This document shows, piece by piece, positions 1 through 7,821 of a stretch of 64,000 nt of DNA; the stretch's first letter is position 1, and each line of letters begins with the position of its first letter. The DNA is taken from the NCBI RefSeq assembly GCF_013618635.1, contig NZ_JABLSJ010000005.1, forward strand, positions 233,391-297,390, given 5' to 3'. The notes beneath the pieces were generated by a model. It ran no database searches and was not told the origin of the DNA. It was given only the letters and a program-made list of their open reading frames with translations. The position numbers and the translations under genes are program-made. This stretch comes from Thalassobacillus sp. CUG 92003. GTDB taxonomy: Bacteria > Bacillota > Bacilli > Bacillales > Halobacillaceae.

Positions 1-781
1 AAAATTGTCTCCATTGCAATTCTTGACTGGAAGTACGTGGAGAATACGTACGTCTTTGGCGCGTCATATAATGCAGCCAGGATGAAGCAGTTAAATGGGG
101 AACTGCTGGAGAGGTTCCGAATAAATGGATGAAGCGGAAAGAAGAATTCATCTTCATGATTTCCAAATTTGCGTTTACATAGCGTTCACCGTTAGACCAT
201 AGTGAACGTGCCGTAATCCAGGAGCAAAGAGTGGGGTCAAAAAAGTATAGGGCGTACGCCTGTCTGTGATAATGAATCATATATTTATGAAAGTCACTAA
301 CTTGGAGCAATTCCCGTCCTTTCCTTTTTAATTGATTCGCTCCTATAACCCACAAAGGATGTATCCCTTTCTTCTGGTAATTCTTTGTTCTGTACGCAAT
401 GTCTCGAATAGGGATGCGAGCACATTGAAATTCAATTGCCATCCAGGTGTTTTGATAATGGAGCAACATATCAGGCCGTTGTTGCAGCGTTTTTAGGTAA
501 GGTTCAAGCAAAACCTGATAGCCCTCACGTTTAAGTGACTCATAAATCAACCACTTCCCTGTTTCATGATATTCTCCCTCCCCACCATTTTTTTCATTGC
601 ACCTACTTTTTGGATGATGAGCAAAATGAGCAACCATTCTACTGCCGGAACGAGCATAAACAGGTTCATGACACTTTGGACAAATGAAAGAGCCTGTGCG
701 CTTAAGTCGCTTTATTTCCGATAGAGGTAAAGCGTGTAATATCACAATCTCCCCGGATGAAGAATCAATTGCACGAAGCAA
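1..781 (-). CDS. coiA: Competence protein CoiA, C-terminus cut by window edge
   Basis: Reading frame open from the left edge to 781 on the minus strand; about 260 codons are visible and the C-terminus lies outside. CoiA is a competence-induced nuclease-like protein acting with RecA on incoming DNA in transformation. The N-terminus has a zinc-ribbon-like CPKC pair (FICPKCHEPVYARSGS), then AHFAHHP, then a restriction-nuclease-like core with RPDMLL and AIEFQCARIPI, typical of the family. The start is a TTG at 779-781: an AGGAGG lies 9 nt upstream and the N-terminus MLRAIDSSSGEIV then fits other CoiA proteins; no in-frame ATG fits. mecA lies upstream, as in Bacillus subtilis. A 12-codon mini-ORF ends at its start codon. 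Confidence 0.93.
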   Translation of the reverse strand, partial: MLRAIDSSSGEIVILHALPLSEIKRLKRTGSFICPKCHEPVYARSGSRMVAHFAHHPKSRCNEKNGGEGEYHETGKWLIYESLKREGYQVLLEPYLKTLQQRPDMLLHYQNTWMAIEFQCARIPIRDIAYRTKNYQKKGIHPLWVIGANQLKRKGRELLQVSDFHKYMIHYHRQAYALYFFDPTLCSWITARSLWSNGERYVNANLEIMKMNSSFRFIHLFGTSPAVPHLTASSWLHYMTRQRRTYSPRTSSQELQWRQF

Positions 782-782
782 A

Positions 783-821
783 TCACAGCACCTCCTTGGT
801 ATAACTACGTAATTTCGCCAT
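783..821 (-). other. Possible 12-codon leader ORF overlapping the coiA start
   Basis: ATG at 819-821 follows AAGGAG by about 12 nt and encodes MAKLRSYTKEVL before a TGA at 783-785, one base from the coiA TTG. The frame is open further upstream into the repeat at 853-943, so it may instead be the tail of an older gene broken by that repeat. Translation through it could couple to the weak TTG start of coiA. No homologue is recognised; this is a weak call. Confidence 0.25.
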
Positions 822-852
822 GATTTGCTCAAACTCCTTTTTATTTGGCTCA

Positions 853-943
853 GTTAGCCCAATATATAAAAAAAAAGAACTCCCGTAAAATTGGAAGTTC
901 TTTTTTTTTAGTAATATAAACACTAAACTTTAACAGGGTTGCC
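853..943 (-). repeat. Partial copy (terminal end) of the MITE-like repeat seen at 28.5 kb
   Basis: About 90 bp closely match the terminal segment of the element at 28501-28827: TTAGCCC, ATATATAAA, an imperfect hairpin GAACTCCC...TTGGAAGTTC with a T-run, then AACACTAAACTTTAA near the end. Only this end is present. The hairpin plus ten-T tract could act as a terminator between mecA and coiA. Confidence 0.7.
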
Positions 944-975
944 TTATATTTAAACACGTATAACAATTTTCCCAT

Positions 976-1005
976 TAAAAAAGCACACCTTTGACAGTGT
1001 GCTTT
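976..1005 (-). terminator. Intrinsic terminator of mecA
   Basis: On the minus strand a perfect 9-bp stem AAAGCACAC/GTGTGCTTT with an 8-nt loop is followed by a T-run (TTTTTTAATGGG), 9 nt after the mecA stop codon. Confidence 0.85.
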
Positions 1006-1013
1006 AAATAGCC

Positions 1014-1715
1014 TTACTCTGCTGGAAAATAAGCTTTGAGCTGAGTCAAAGCCTTATCATTGAAGATCGTCTTACCATACTCTTCGAGACGATGAATGGT
1101 GACAGACGACTCGTAACCAAACTCAAGTAATTGACTTAAAATATTTTCTTGATGGTCATCACTCATATTTTCATCATGGAACTGAATATATAAATAGTAA
1201 CGGTCATCGAAATGGAACAAACGATGGTCAATGCCTTCTTCAGGCTGATAATAATGACTGAGCTGAATAACATCTTCAAAATCTTCAAATCGAATGGTAA
1301 AGGTTAAAGGCTCATAAGGTTTCACATCATCAGTATCATCTTCCTGCTGGTCGTCTTGACTAGTATCGTTTCCGTTAAATTTATCTTCAAGCAACGATTC
1401 AATTTTTTCATCAACAGGCATATCAATTGTTTTTCCTTCTTCAGTTGGAAGCTCTAACTTTTGCCCGTCCTGAGACAGCTGAGCTTTCGTTACAATCACT
1501 TCTAGGCCTTTGTCCATAGCTTGGACTTGTATCCAAAGCGGCCCATCAGCTTGGAAATTTTCCTGGTCGTTGACTTCATCCATCATTTCCCAAAAAAGCT
1601 GTTCGCTGCGTTCACGGTTGTACCAGATTTCTTCACGATCAAAGCCTCGCTCTTCAACATCATGGTACGAAATATAGAATTTGACTGTATTTTCATTAAT
1701 GCGTTCGATTTCCAT
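1014..1715 (-). CDS. mecA: Adaptor protein MecA
   Basis: 233 residues, the usual MecA length. MecA is the cytosolic adaptor that hands ComK (with ComS control) and other substrates to the ClpC/ClpP protease, and so sets the competence threshold. The N-terminus MEIERINENTVKFYISYHDV is the conserved substrate-binding domain; an acidic linker (residues about 110-130, QDDQQEDDTDDVKPYEP) separates it from the C-terminal ClpC-binding domain containing EDFEDVIQLS and YYLYIQF. The start is the ATG at 1713-1715, preceded by a GGGAGAGAG Shine-Dalgarno sequence. Monocistronic, with its own terminator, between coiA and a TerC gene as in B. subtilis. Its likely client ComK is also encoded in this window (62.5 kb). 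Confidence 0.96.
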   Translation of the reverse strand: MEIERINENTVKFYISYHDVEERGFDREEIWYNRERSEQLFWEMMDEVNDQENFQADGPLWIQVQAMDKGLEVIVTKAQLSQDGQKLELPTEEGKTIDMPVDEKIESLLEDKFNGNDTSQDDQQEDDTDDVKPYEPLTFTIRFEDFEDVIQLSHYYQPEEGIDHRLFHFDDRYYLYIQFHDENMSDDHQENILSQLLEFGYESSVTIHRLEEYGKTIFNDKALTQLKAYFPAE

Positions 1716-2014
1716 ACATCTCTCTCCCTTCTATCAATAGGTAGGCGGAAGGGAATGTTCACCCTTTTGTTACTTTTAGGTTTACCTTACCCTTTCCACT
1801 AGCTGACCAATCTCCTCGATGTGCAAGTGTAAGGTTATTGTAATTCTATTGTATGACAGACATAAACAAATGGAAAACAACTTGCTTTAATTGGACAAAA
1901 AACAGATGAATGTCCCGGTTCACTTAAATATTGGACAACTTAACATCTGGATATTTAGTTGTTTATTTTAGCTCATTTTAGCAAAATTGTCACTACTTAT
2001 CAGGAGGATTTTTT

Positions 2015-2683
2015 ATGGAATGGGAAGTCATACAAGCTATTTTGATTATTATCGGAATTGATCTTGTCCTTGGCGGTGACAATGCTATTGTGATCGCCCT
2101 GGCATGCCGCAATCTGCCTGAGCATCAACGCAATAAAGCGATTTTACTTGGGACAGGTCTTGCGATCGCGATGCGGGTATTGCTGACAGCCTTAGCTTTG
2201 TATTTATTACATATTCCATTATTAAAATTGTTCGGTGGTTTGCTATTAGTGCAAATTGCCATAAATTTAGTGAGAAACAATAATGAAGAAGTGGATATTA
2301 AAGCTGGGAGTACTTTATTATCAGCCGTTAAAACCATCGTATTCGCCGATATTGTAATGGGGTTTGATAACGTCTTAGCCATTGCAGGTGCTTCTAGAGA
2401 TAATATGTGGCTGGTGATTGCAGGTCTGCTCATTTCCATCCCCATTATCATATGGGGTAGTAAAATCATCTTATGGCTAATGGAAAGACTTCCCGTTCTT
2501 ATTTATATCGGCGCCGGCATCATTGCCTATACAGCCGGAAAAATGGTCGTGGAGGAACAGCGTCTTCATTCACTAACCCAGACCTTTGAAAGCCTCCACT
2601 TGCTCATACCGCTAGTATTCATTATCGTTGTTATTCTATCCGGTTACTTTAGTAATAAAAAACAAGCCCCTCCCGTGTCTTAA
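2015..2683 (+). CDS. yjbE: TerC-family integral membrane protein (YjbE type)
   Basis: 222-residue polytopic membrane protein with about seven hydrophobic segments. It has the two TerC motifs: an acidic LVLGGDNAIVIA near residue 20 and the matching FADIVMGFDNVLAIAG near residue 110, whose buried aspartates are thought to bind metal. Some TerC proteins in Bacillus (YceF, YkoY) help supply manganese to secreted enzymes; the role of YjbE itself is less clear. RBS CAGGAGG sits 8 nt before the ATG. It is divergent from mecA, and the position matches yjbE of B. subtilis. I looked for a yybP-ykoY manganese riboswitch in the 299-nt leader region and did not recognise one. Confidence 0.92.
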   Translation: MEWEVIQAILIIIGIDLVLGGDNAIVIALACRNLPEHQRNKAILLGTGLAIAMRVLLTALALYLLHIPLLKLFGGLLLVQIAINLVRNNNEEVDIKAGSTLLSAVKTIVFADIVMGFDNVLAIAGASRDNMWLVIAGLLISIPIIIWGSKIILWLMERLPVLIYIGAGIIAYTAGKMVVEEQRLHSLTQTFESLHLLIPLVFIIVVILSGYFSNKKQAPPVS

Positions 2684-2697
2684 AGCGATTGTGTTTG

Positions 2698-2735
2698 AAA
2701 AAGCCGCGCACTCTCGAGAGAGTTGCGCGGCTTTA
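2698..2735. terminator. Bidirectional terminator between yjbE and spx
   Basis: Perfect stem AAGCCGCGCA...TGCGCGGCTT enclosing an inner CTCTCGAGAGAG palindrome, with A- and T-rich flanks on both sides. It serves the convergent yjbE (+) and spx (-) transcripts. Confidence 0.85.
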
Positions 2736-2738
2736 ATT

Positions 2739-3134
2739 TTAGTTGACCAACCTCTGTGCTTCTTTTAATTGAAAGGTACGAACACTTCTCGGTAGGAACC
2801 TTCTTATTTCATCTTCATTATAACCAACTTGGAGACGTTTCTCGTCAATGATGATAGGACGTCGTAACAACCCTGGGTTTTCATGAATTAAAGTGAACAA
2901 CTCTTGCATGGGCAATTGATCAAAGTCAACTTTCAATGTTTGAAATACCTTTGAACGCGTTGAAATGATCTCTTCCGTGCCATCTTCCGTCATTCTTAAG
3001 ATTTCTTTAATTTCATCCAATGTAAGTGGTTCAGAGAATATATTTCGTTCTGTAAACGGAATATCGTGCTCTTCCAACCATGCTTTTGCCTTTCGGCAAG
3101 AAGTACAACTTGGTGAGGTATAAAGTGTAACCAT
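2739..3134 (-). CDS. spx: Global stress regulator Spx
   Basis: 131 residues. Spx binds the alpha C-terminal domain of RNA polymerase and reprogrammes transcription under thiol/disulfide stress. Visible: the N-terminal CxxC redox switch in [14 protein letters not shown], the ArsC-like fold, the invariant [21 protein letters not shown] block and the C-terminal [12 protein letters not shown] longer frame begins at a GTG at 3146, but that codon lies inside the GAGGAG ribosome-binding site. The ATG at 3132-3134 has correct 11-nt spacing and gives the exact family length. Spx is normally degraded by ClpXP with adaptor YjbH. Unlike B. subtilis, yjbC upstream is separated from spx by a terminator and a separate promoter region. 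Confidence 0.96.
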   Translation of the reverse strand: MVTLYTSPSCTSCRKAKAWLEEHDIPFTERNIFSEPLTLDEIKEILRMTEDGTEEIISTRSKVFQTLKVDFDQLPMQELFTLIHENPGLLRRPIIIDEKRLQVGYNEDEIRRFLPRSVRTFQLKEAQRLVN

Positions 3135-3449
3135 TTGTAACTTCACTCCTCAATAAATGTATTAAAACCAAATTTTAATCACTTATTAGATTAAAATAAC
3201 TTTAAATAACTGTATATGTATAATATATCATACATGTCAAGTAATAAGATAAAGATTATCCAAAAGCTTTAACAAGGGGAGTACGAATTGGCTATTATCA
3301 ATGGGAGGTTTACGTATAATTTACCACAACATAATAGAATTTAAACCATTTATTATTACAATCCTGTGAATATTTAATGAGCGTAGTAATTTTCAACTGC
3401 GTCTTAAAATTGAAAAAACCGGCTGCAGGTAACAGCCGGTCGGACTTAA
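3135..3449. promoter_or_regulatory. spx upstream region with promoter and overlapping palindrome
   Basis: 315 bp between spx and yjbC. On the minus strand a TTGACA at 3235-3240 is followed by a near-perfect 18-bp palindrome TGTATGATATATTATACA at 3217-3234 that fills the spacer, just upstream of the expected -10 position. This is the expected geometry for a sigma-A promoter with a repressor operator. In B. subtilis spx is repressed by PerR and YodB; this sequence is not an obvious consensus box for either. The far end holds the yjbC terminator. No gene seen. Confidence 0.5.
3412..3440 (-). terminator. Terminator of yjbC
   Basis: Minus-strand stem ACCGGCTG...CAGCCGGT followed by six T, 10 nt beyond the yjbC stop codon. 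Confidence 0.85.
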
Positions 3450-4043
3450 TCATGCATTTTCTGGTTTTTTCAATTCTTTCAAAATGTCTTCAGACTCCCG
3501 ATCCTCATCAATAGATAATACCTCGTCTACAGGTTGGTATGATTTTCCATAAAATTCATTGTCTTTATACGTGTGAATTTCTTCATACATTTTTCTCATT
3601 TGGTTATAAATATTTTCTTCAGACTCATCACTCGGAGACCAGTAAAGTATTTCCATTTGATTCGGTTCGTTCGTCGCTAACGATTTTCTTGTATATCCGA
3701 TCGACTTAGCATGCTTAAAACCTTCTCTTTGATAAAAGTGCAGACGCTTGGCAGTATCAGTTTCCTCATAATCAACAGGTTCTACCTCAAGTATAATGGC
3801 TTTGCCTTTTGCTTTCATTTTTTCAATCAGCTTATGCCCAAGCCCTTGCCCGCGTGCAGCTGATGATACATATACATAATCAATAAAAAGAAACCGATCA
3901 AATTCGGCATACATTAGTACGTGGTTTTCACCCTCGTCTTTATAATAAACGTTGCTTTTTTCCTTTAACAGCGTTTCCATATGCTCTTTTGATTTCATTT
4001 CTTCAACCGGAAAATACTGCTTAAGCTTCTTATACCAGTTCAT
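3450..4043 (-). CDS. yjbC: GNAT family N-acetyltransferase (YjbC-like)
   Basis: 197 residues. A GNAT domain occupies roughly residues 35-125: beta strand FIDYVYVSSAARGQGLGHKLIEK carries the acetyl-CoA pyrophosphate-binding R/QxxGxG/A signature (ARGQGLGHKL), followed by AIILEVEPVD and FYQREGFKHA. A 70-residue charged C-terminal extension has no recognised motif. The substrate is unknown. The position immediately upstream of spx matches yjbC, which in B. subtilis is co-transcribed with spx; here a terminator (3412-3440) separates them, so read-through or separate control is expected. Confidence 0.85.
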   Translation of the reverse strand: MNWYKKLKQYFPVEEMKSKEHMETLLKEKSNVYYKDEGENHVLMYAEFDRFLFIDYVYVSSAARGQGLGHKLIEKMKAKGKAIILEVEPVDYEETDTAKRLHFYQREGFKHAKSIGYTRKSLATNEPNQMEILYWSPSDESEENIYNQMRKMYEEIHTYKDNEFYGKSYQPVDEVLSIDEDRESEDILKELKKPENA

Positions 4044-4196
4044 TGATCTTCTCCCTTATAAAGTAGTCGTCCTTATTATAACTGATTATGGTCAACTTGT
4101 TAAATTTTCCTCTCCTTTTCTTTAGGCTGAACAATTTACTGGTGTGATATGTATGGTACACACATATTAATAAATATATATTAAGGAGGTAAGGCT

Positions 4197-4316
4197 ATGA
4201 TGATATTTATATTAGATGCCAGTGTGACTAGCATTCTTATCATAACAATGATGGCATTCATGTCCTCACTATTTAGTTTCCTACTGAATCCATTTATATG
4301 GAAAGCAAACAAATAG
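4197..4316 (+). CDS. 39-residue hydrophobic peptide, unrecognised
   Basis: An excellent Shine-Dalgarno TAAGGAGGT sits 6 nt before ATGATG and a 39-codon frame ending in TAG. The product is MMIFILDASVTS, then a 20-residue strongly hydrophobic helix and the basic tail WKANK, so probably a single-pass membrane peptide. An AT-rich stretch upstream has TATTAATAAATATATA but no clear -35. It lies between divergent yjbC and convergent DUF4015 genes. No family recognised; coding status rests on the RBS and the amphipathic layout. Confidence 0.55.
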   Translation: MMIFILDASVTSILIITMMAFMSSLFSFLLNPFIWKANK

Positions 4317-4330
4317 CTCCATTGGCCGCC

Positions 4331-4378
4331 AAAAAAAGCAGTTCATTAAAGGGTACAAACACGCCTAAAACGAACTGC
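4331..4378 (-). terminator. Terminator of the DUF4015 gene
   Basis: Minus-strand stem GCAGTTC/GAACTGC with a 27-nt loop, followed by seven T. The loop is unusually long, so it is weaker than the others nearby. Confidence 0.6.
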
Positions 4379-4408
4379 GTAGTGTTAAGACCACATATTC
4401 TTTTGCTT

Positions 4409-5629
4409 CTAATTCAGCGGGGTGTAGTCAACATTCGGTGTATAGTTGTTGCCAGGATTCCAAAGAAGGTATTCTTCAATGCCGTTCTCATTCAGTGCTT
4501 TAATTTGAGCTTCTACTTCTGCTTTGCCATATTGTGTAGCAGCACCAGAATACAACCACGGTGCCTCAAAGTCCTGGATCCAAGGTCTAGAGACAGGTGG
4601 TGAATCGAGTTTATTAAGCACTTCATTCTCTACCTTGGCGTATTCATTAATCGTATTAAAAGGTTCCTTATCCGGCATTTCAATTCCAAAATACGGCCCC
4701 CAATGACTCGGGTAGATCATGGAAGAGATGACATCGACATGTGAAGATATTTTAGAGAAGTTTTGACCGATGTTGGGTGCTTCTTCAATCGTTGCCGAAT
4801 ACCCGAAAATATCAACTGACATTTCAACATCATAATCAGAGAGTTCATTTTTTGCATAACTCACAAAATCTGTTACAGCCTTTACACGTTTTTTTACGGG
4901 GTTCATATCCAATTCAGCATATTCACCCTGGCTGTACTCCAACTCCTTATCACGATTACCGAAGCCTTCAGGAAAACGTACATAGTCAAACTGGATATCC
5001 TGAAACCCTAATTTTGCCGCTTCTTTTGCAATGCCCAAGTTGAACTCCCAGACTTCTTTCATAAATGGATTGACAAACGCTTCACCACGACCATTCACCC
5101 AAACTTTTCCGTTTTGCTTAAATGATAGTTCAGGACGTTCTTTAGCCAATAACGAATCCTTAAATACAACGACTCGAGCAATGGGGTAAATTCCTTTCTC
5201 CTCAAGCTTCTCAAGCATCTTCCGCGGATTATCGATATAAGGTTCTGCAAGATCGTAATAAGGCGAGTCTTTATCCGGCTTGAATGTGATGTTGCCGTGG
5301 TCTTCTTTGATATCAATGACCATAGCATTCAAATCAGTGGAATCAACCAATTTCGTCAGCTCTTTCATTTTGCTATTCCCAGCAGAAGGGCCAGTAACGT
5401 AAATGCCACGCACGGCATCAGGATATTCGAAATCCAAACCTGAATCATACACATACCGGGCAATCTTCTGAGGAAGTTCTAATTGTGACAGTCCTGACGT
5501 TCTTTCCGAAAGCATTTTCACTTCCTTCGTCTCGTTTTCCTCATCGGCAAAAACCACCTGCATGGGGGAAAACAAACCAAGGAGTAAAAAACCGGTGCAT
5601 AACAGCCAAAATAGTTGTTTGTTGCTCAT
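4409..5629 (-). CDS. Exported DUF4015 putative glycoside hydrolase
   Basis: 406 residues with an N-terminal signal peptide (LFWLLCTGFLLLGLFSPMQVVFADE, probable cleavage after VFA). The mature part is a DUF4015 (PF13200) TIM-barrel domain: VRGIYVTGPSAG, then NAMVIDIKEDHGNI, GIYPIARVVVFKD, FQDIQFDYVRFPEG, MSVDIFGYSA, VDVISSMIYPSHWGPYFG and a C-terminal EYLLWNPGNNYTP. The acidic residues in DIKEDHG and QFDYVRFP are candidate active-site groups; substrate is undefined, and a cell-wall or polysaccharide role is inference. The RBS lies upstream of ATG 5627-5629. Monocistronic, with a terminator 31 nt downstream. It is not part of the B. subtilis order at this locus. Confidence 0.85.
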   Translation of the reverse strand: MSNKQLFWLLCTGFLLLGLFSPMQVVFADEENETKEVKMLSERTSGLSQLELPQKIARYVYDSGLDFEYPDAVRGIYVTGPSAGNSKMKELTKLVDSTDLNAMVIDIKEDHGNITFKPDKDSPYYDLAEPYIDNPRKMLEKLEEKGIYPIARVVVFKDSLLAKERPELSFKQNGKVWVNGRGEAFVNPFMKEVWEFNLGIAKEAAKLGFQDIQFDYVRFPEGFGNRDKELEYSQGEYAELDMNPVKKRVKAVTDFVSYAKNELSDYDVEMSVDIFGYSATIEEAPNIGQNFSKISSHVDVISSMIYPSHWGPYFGIEMPDKEPFNTINEYAKVENEVLNKLDSPPVSRPWIQDFEAPWLYSGAATQYGKAEVEAQIKALNENGIEEYLLWNPGNNYTPNVDYTPLN

Positions 5630-5764
5630 CTTGAATTTCTCCTACTTTCTATATGTATTCTCGTATTATTATAAAAGAGAATTAAGGGAAAATGATAGTC
5701 AAATTTAACATTTTTGTAGCATTTTTGTAATCTGTTACATAAGAACTACTCCAAATTGAATAAA

Positions 5765-5799
5765 GAAAAGAGAACACTGTCTTATTAACAGCGTCCTCT
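5765..5799 (-). terminator. Terminator of the opp operon
   Basis: Minus-strand 12-bp stem with G-U pairs, AGAGGACGCTGT/ACAGTGTTCTCT, followed by TTTTCTTTAT, 14 nt after the oppF stop. Confidence 0.8.
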
Positions 5800-5812
5800 T
5801 TTTAGGAGTAGC

Positions 5813-6748
5813 CTATACTGTTGCAAGTTGTTTTTTATAGTGTTCAAATTCATTGGTTGTGCAAAGTACCCAATGATCCGGTCCCACTTCTCTGAATTCC
5901 GGTTCTTCACTTGTATCATGATCGCTCGGATCATAGTTGAAGCGTACTCGAGAGCGTTCATAATCCGGGTCTGGCAATGGAATCGCTGATAATAGCGATT
6001 TCGTATAAGGGTGAAGGGCGTTCTTGTACAGTTCATCTGCATCAGCTAACTCCACCATTTTCCCGAAATACATTACACCTATGCGATCACTGATATATTT
6101 TACCATCGACAAATCATGAGCAATAAACAAATAGGTCAATTCTTTGTCCCGCTGCAATTGCTTCATCAAATTGACCACTTGGGCCTGAATTGAGACATCA
6201 AGGGCTGAGATCGGTTCATCTGCAATAATAAAGCTAGGGTCTACGGCAAGGGCTCTTGCAATACCAATCCGTTGACGCTGCCCCCCACTGAATTCATGCG
6301 GATAACGGTTAGCGTGCTCTTGATCCAACCCGACAGTCTCTAAGAGATCATGGACTTTCTCCTTGCGTTGTTTATCATTTTCCACCAACCCATGGATGTC
6401 CATCCCCTCAGCTATGATATCTTCTACTTTCATCCGGGGGTTAAGGGAAGCGTACGGATCCTGAAAGATCATCTGCATTTCTCGGTTGAATTTTTTCAAT
6501 TCCGATTTATCTTTTTTTCCGTGTACATTTTCCCCATTAAAGTAAACTTCGCCCTCCGTGGCATCGTATAAACGAATGATCGTCCGGCCGGTCGTCGATT
6601 TTCCACAACCGGACTCTCCCACTAATCCGAAAGTTTCCCCTTTATAGATGTTGAAATTCAGACCATCAACAGCTTTTATGACACTATGACGTCCTGTCTT
6701 GAAGTGTTGCTTCAAATTACTGATTTCCAATAACGATTCTTGACTCAT
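5813..6748 (-). CDS. oppF: Oligopeptide ABC transporter ATP-binding protein OppF
   Basis: 311 residues. Cytoplasmic ATPase of the Opp oligopeptide importer, forming a heterodimer with OppD. Walker [10 protein letters not shown] near residue 43, Q-loop [16 protein letters not shown] signature [15 protein letters not shown], Walker [13 protein letters not shown] and switch histidine in FIAHDLSM. The C-terminal oligo_HPY region ([17 protein letters not shown]) ends in a short tail with a CTTNEFEHY segment rather than a clear four-cysteine cluster. It overlaps oppD by 4 bp (ATGA), indicating translational coupling. Last gene of oppABCDF. Confidence 0.95.
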   Translation of the reverse strand: MSQESLLEISNLKQHFKTGRHSVIKAVDGLNFNIYKGETFGLVGESGCGKSTTGRTIIRLYDATEGEVYFNGENVHGKKDKSELKKFNREMQMIFQDPYASLNPRMKVEDIIAEGMDIHGLVENDKQRKEKVHDLLETVGLDQEHANRYPHEFSGGQRQRIGIARALAVDPSFIIADEPISALDVSIQAQVVNLMKQLQRDKELTYLFIAHDLSMVKYISDRIGVMYFGKMVELADADELYKNALHPYTKSLLSAIPLPDPDYERSRVRFNYDPSDHDTSEEPEFREVGPDHWVLCTTNEFEHYKKQLATV

Positions 6749-7806
6749 AATTGATCACCTTCCGAATTTCCAGATGCCGACCGGGCCATCCCTTTCATAC
6801 GTCGTTTAACAGACTCAGGCGGCTCGATCTCTGGTGCATGTTCGTGTAACAGCCAAGTTGCCGCATAATGCGAATCTGACACTTTAAACATCGGGGGCTC
6901 CTGTTCCAAGTCAATTTTTAATGCATAATCATTACGCGCTGCAAACGCATCGCCCTTCGGCGGCGCGATCATATCAGGCGGCGAACCTTGAATGGCATAC
7001 AAATCTTCATCAGCGCTATCTAGTGAAGGCATTGACCCGAGCAATCCCCACGTGTAAGGGTGTTGCGGATTATAAAAGATATCATCTACTGTGCCAATTT
7101 CAACAATCTTTCCAGCATACATAACGGCTACGCGATCAGCCACGTTCGCGACAACGCCTAAATCATGGGTGATGAAAATAATCGCTGAATCTGTCTTCTT
7201 CTGAATGTTTTTCATGAGTTCAAGGATTTGCGCTTGAATCGTTACATCCAGTGCTGTCGTCGGTTCATCGGCAATAAGCAACTTAGGATTACAGGCTAAT
7301 GCAATTGCTACCACCACACGTTGTCTCATACCTCCTGAGAATTGGTGCGGATATTGCTTCATCCTACTTTCAGCATCAGGGATGCCCACCAGTTCCAGCA
7401 ATTCCAGCACCCGTCTTTTAGCTTCGCCTTTGCTCATCTTTTGGTGTTTTATTAAGCCTTCCATGATCTGGTTCCCGACTTTCATCGTAGGGTTCAAGGA
7501 AGTCATTGGATCTTGAAAGATCATTGATAAATCTTTTCCACGAATCTTTTGCATCTGCTTTTCGCTCAATTTGGCTAGATCTCTGCCTTCAAATAGCACT
7601 TCCCCTTCCTTAATCCGTGCAGGCGGCTTGGGGAGAAGCTGCATTAACGCTTTCGTCGTAACTGACTTTCCAGAACCTGATTCTCCAACTATCGCCAGTG
7701 TTTCCCCTTTATGAACGTCGAAATCTACCCCGCGAACGGCTTTAACTTCGCCGCCGTAAGTATCAAACGATACGTGTAAGTTGTTAACTTCTAGTAGTTT
7801 TTCCAT
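6745..7806 (-). CDS. oppD: Oligopeptide ABC transporter ATP-binding protein OppD
   Basis: 353 residues. Partner ATPase of OppF. Walker A GESGSGKSVTTK, Q-loop FQDPMTSLNP, signature FSGGMRQRVVVAIAL, Walker B LLIADEPTTALD, and the C-terminal oligo_HPY extension (PQHPYTWGLLGSMPSLD). The first 25 residues show the LLEVNNLHVSF opening usual for the family. A 15-nt gap from oppC carries an AGGAGGTACG ribosome-binding site. The C-terminal end is longer and more charged than in B. subtilis OppD. Confidence 0.95.
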   Translation of the reverse strand: MEKLLEVNNLHVSFDTYGGEVKAVRGVDFDVHKGETLAIVGESGSGKSVTTKALMQLLPKPPARIKEGEVLFEGRDLAKLSEKQMQKIRGKDLSMIFQDPMTSLNPTMKVGNQIMEGLIKHQKMSKGEAKRRVLELLELVGIPDAESRMKQYPHQFSGGMRQRVVVAIALACNPKLLIADEPTTALDVTIQAQILELMKNIQKKTDSAIIFITHDLGVVANVADRVAVMYAGKIVEIGTVDDIFYNPQHPYTWGLLGSMPSLDSADEDLYAIQGSPPDMIAPPKGDAFAARNDYALKIDLEQEPPMFKVSDSHYAATWLLHEHAPEIEPPESVKRRMKGMARSASGNSEGDQL

Positions 7807-7821
7807 GAATTAGCGTACCTC

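Noticed and set aside
1716..2014. Possible yybP-ykoY manganese riboswitch upstream of the TerC gene
   Set aside because: I could not find the conserved loops of that riboswitch; only AT-rich spacer sequence is visible.
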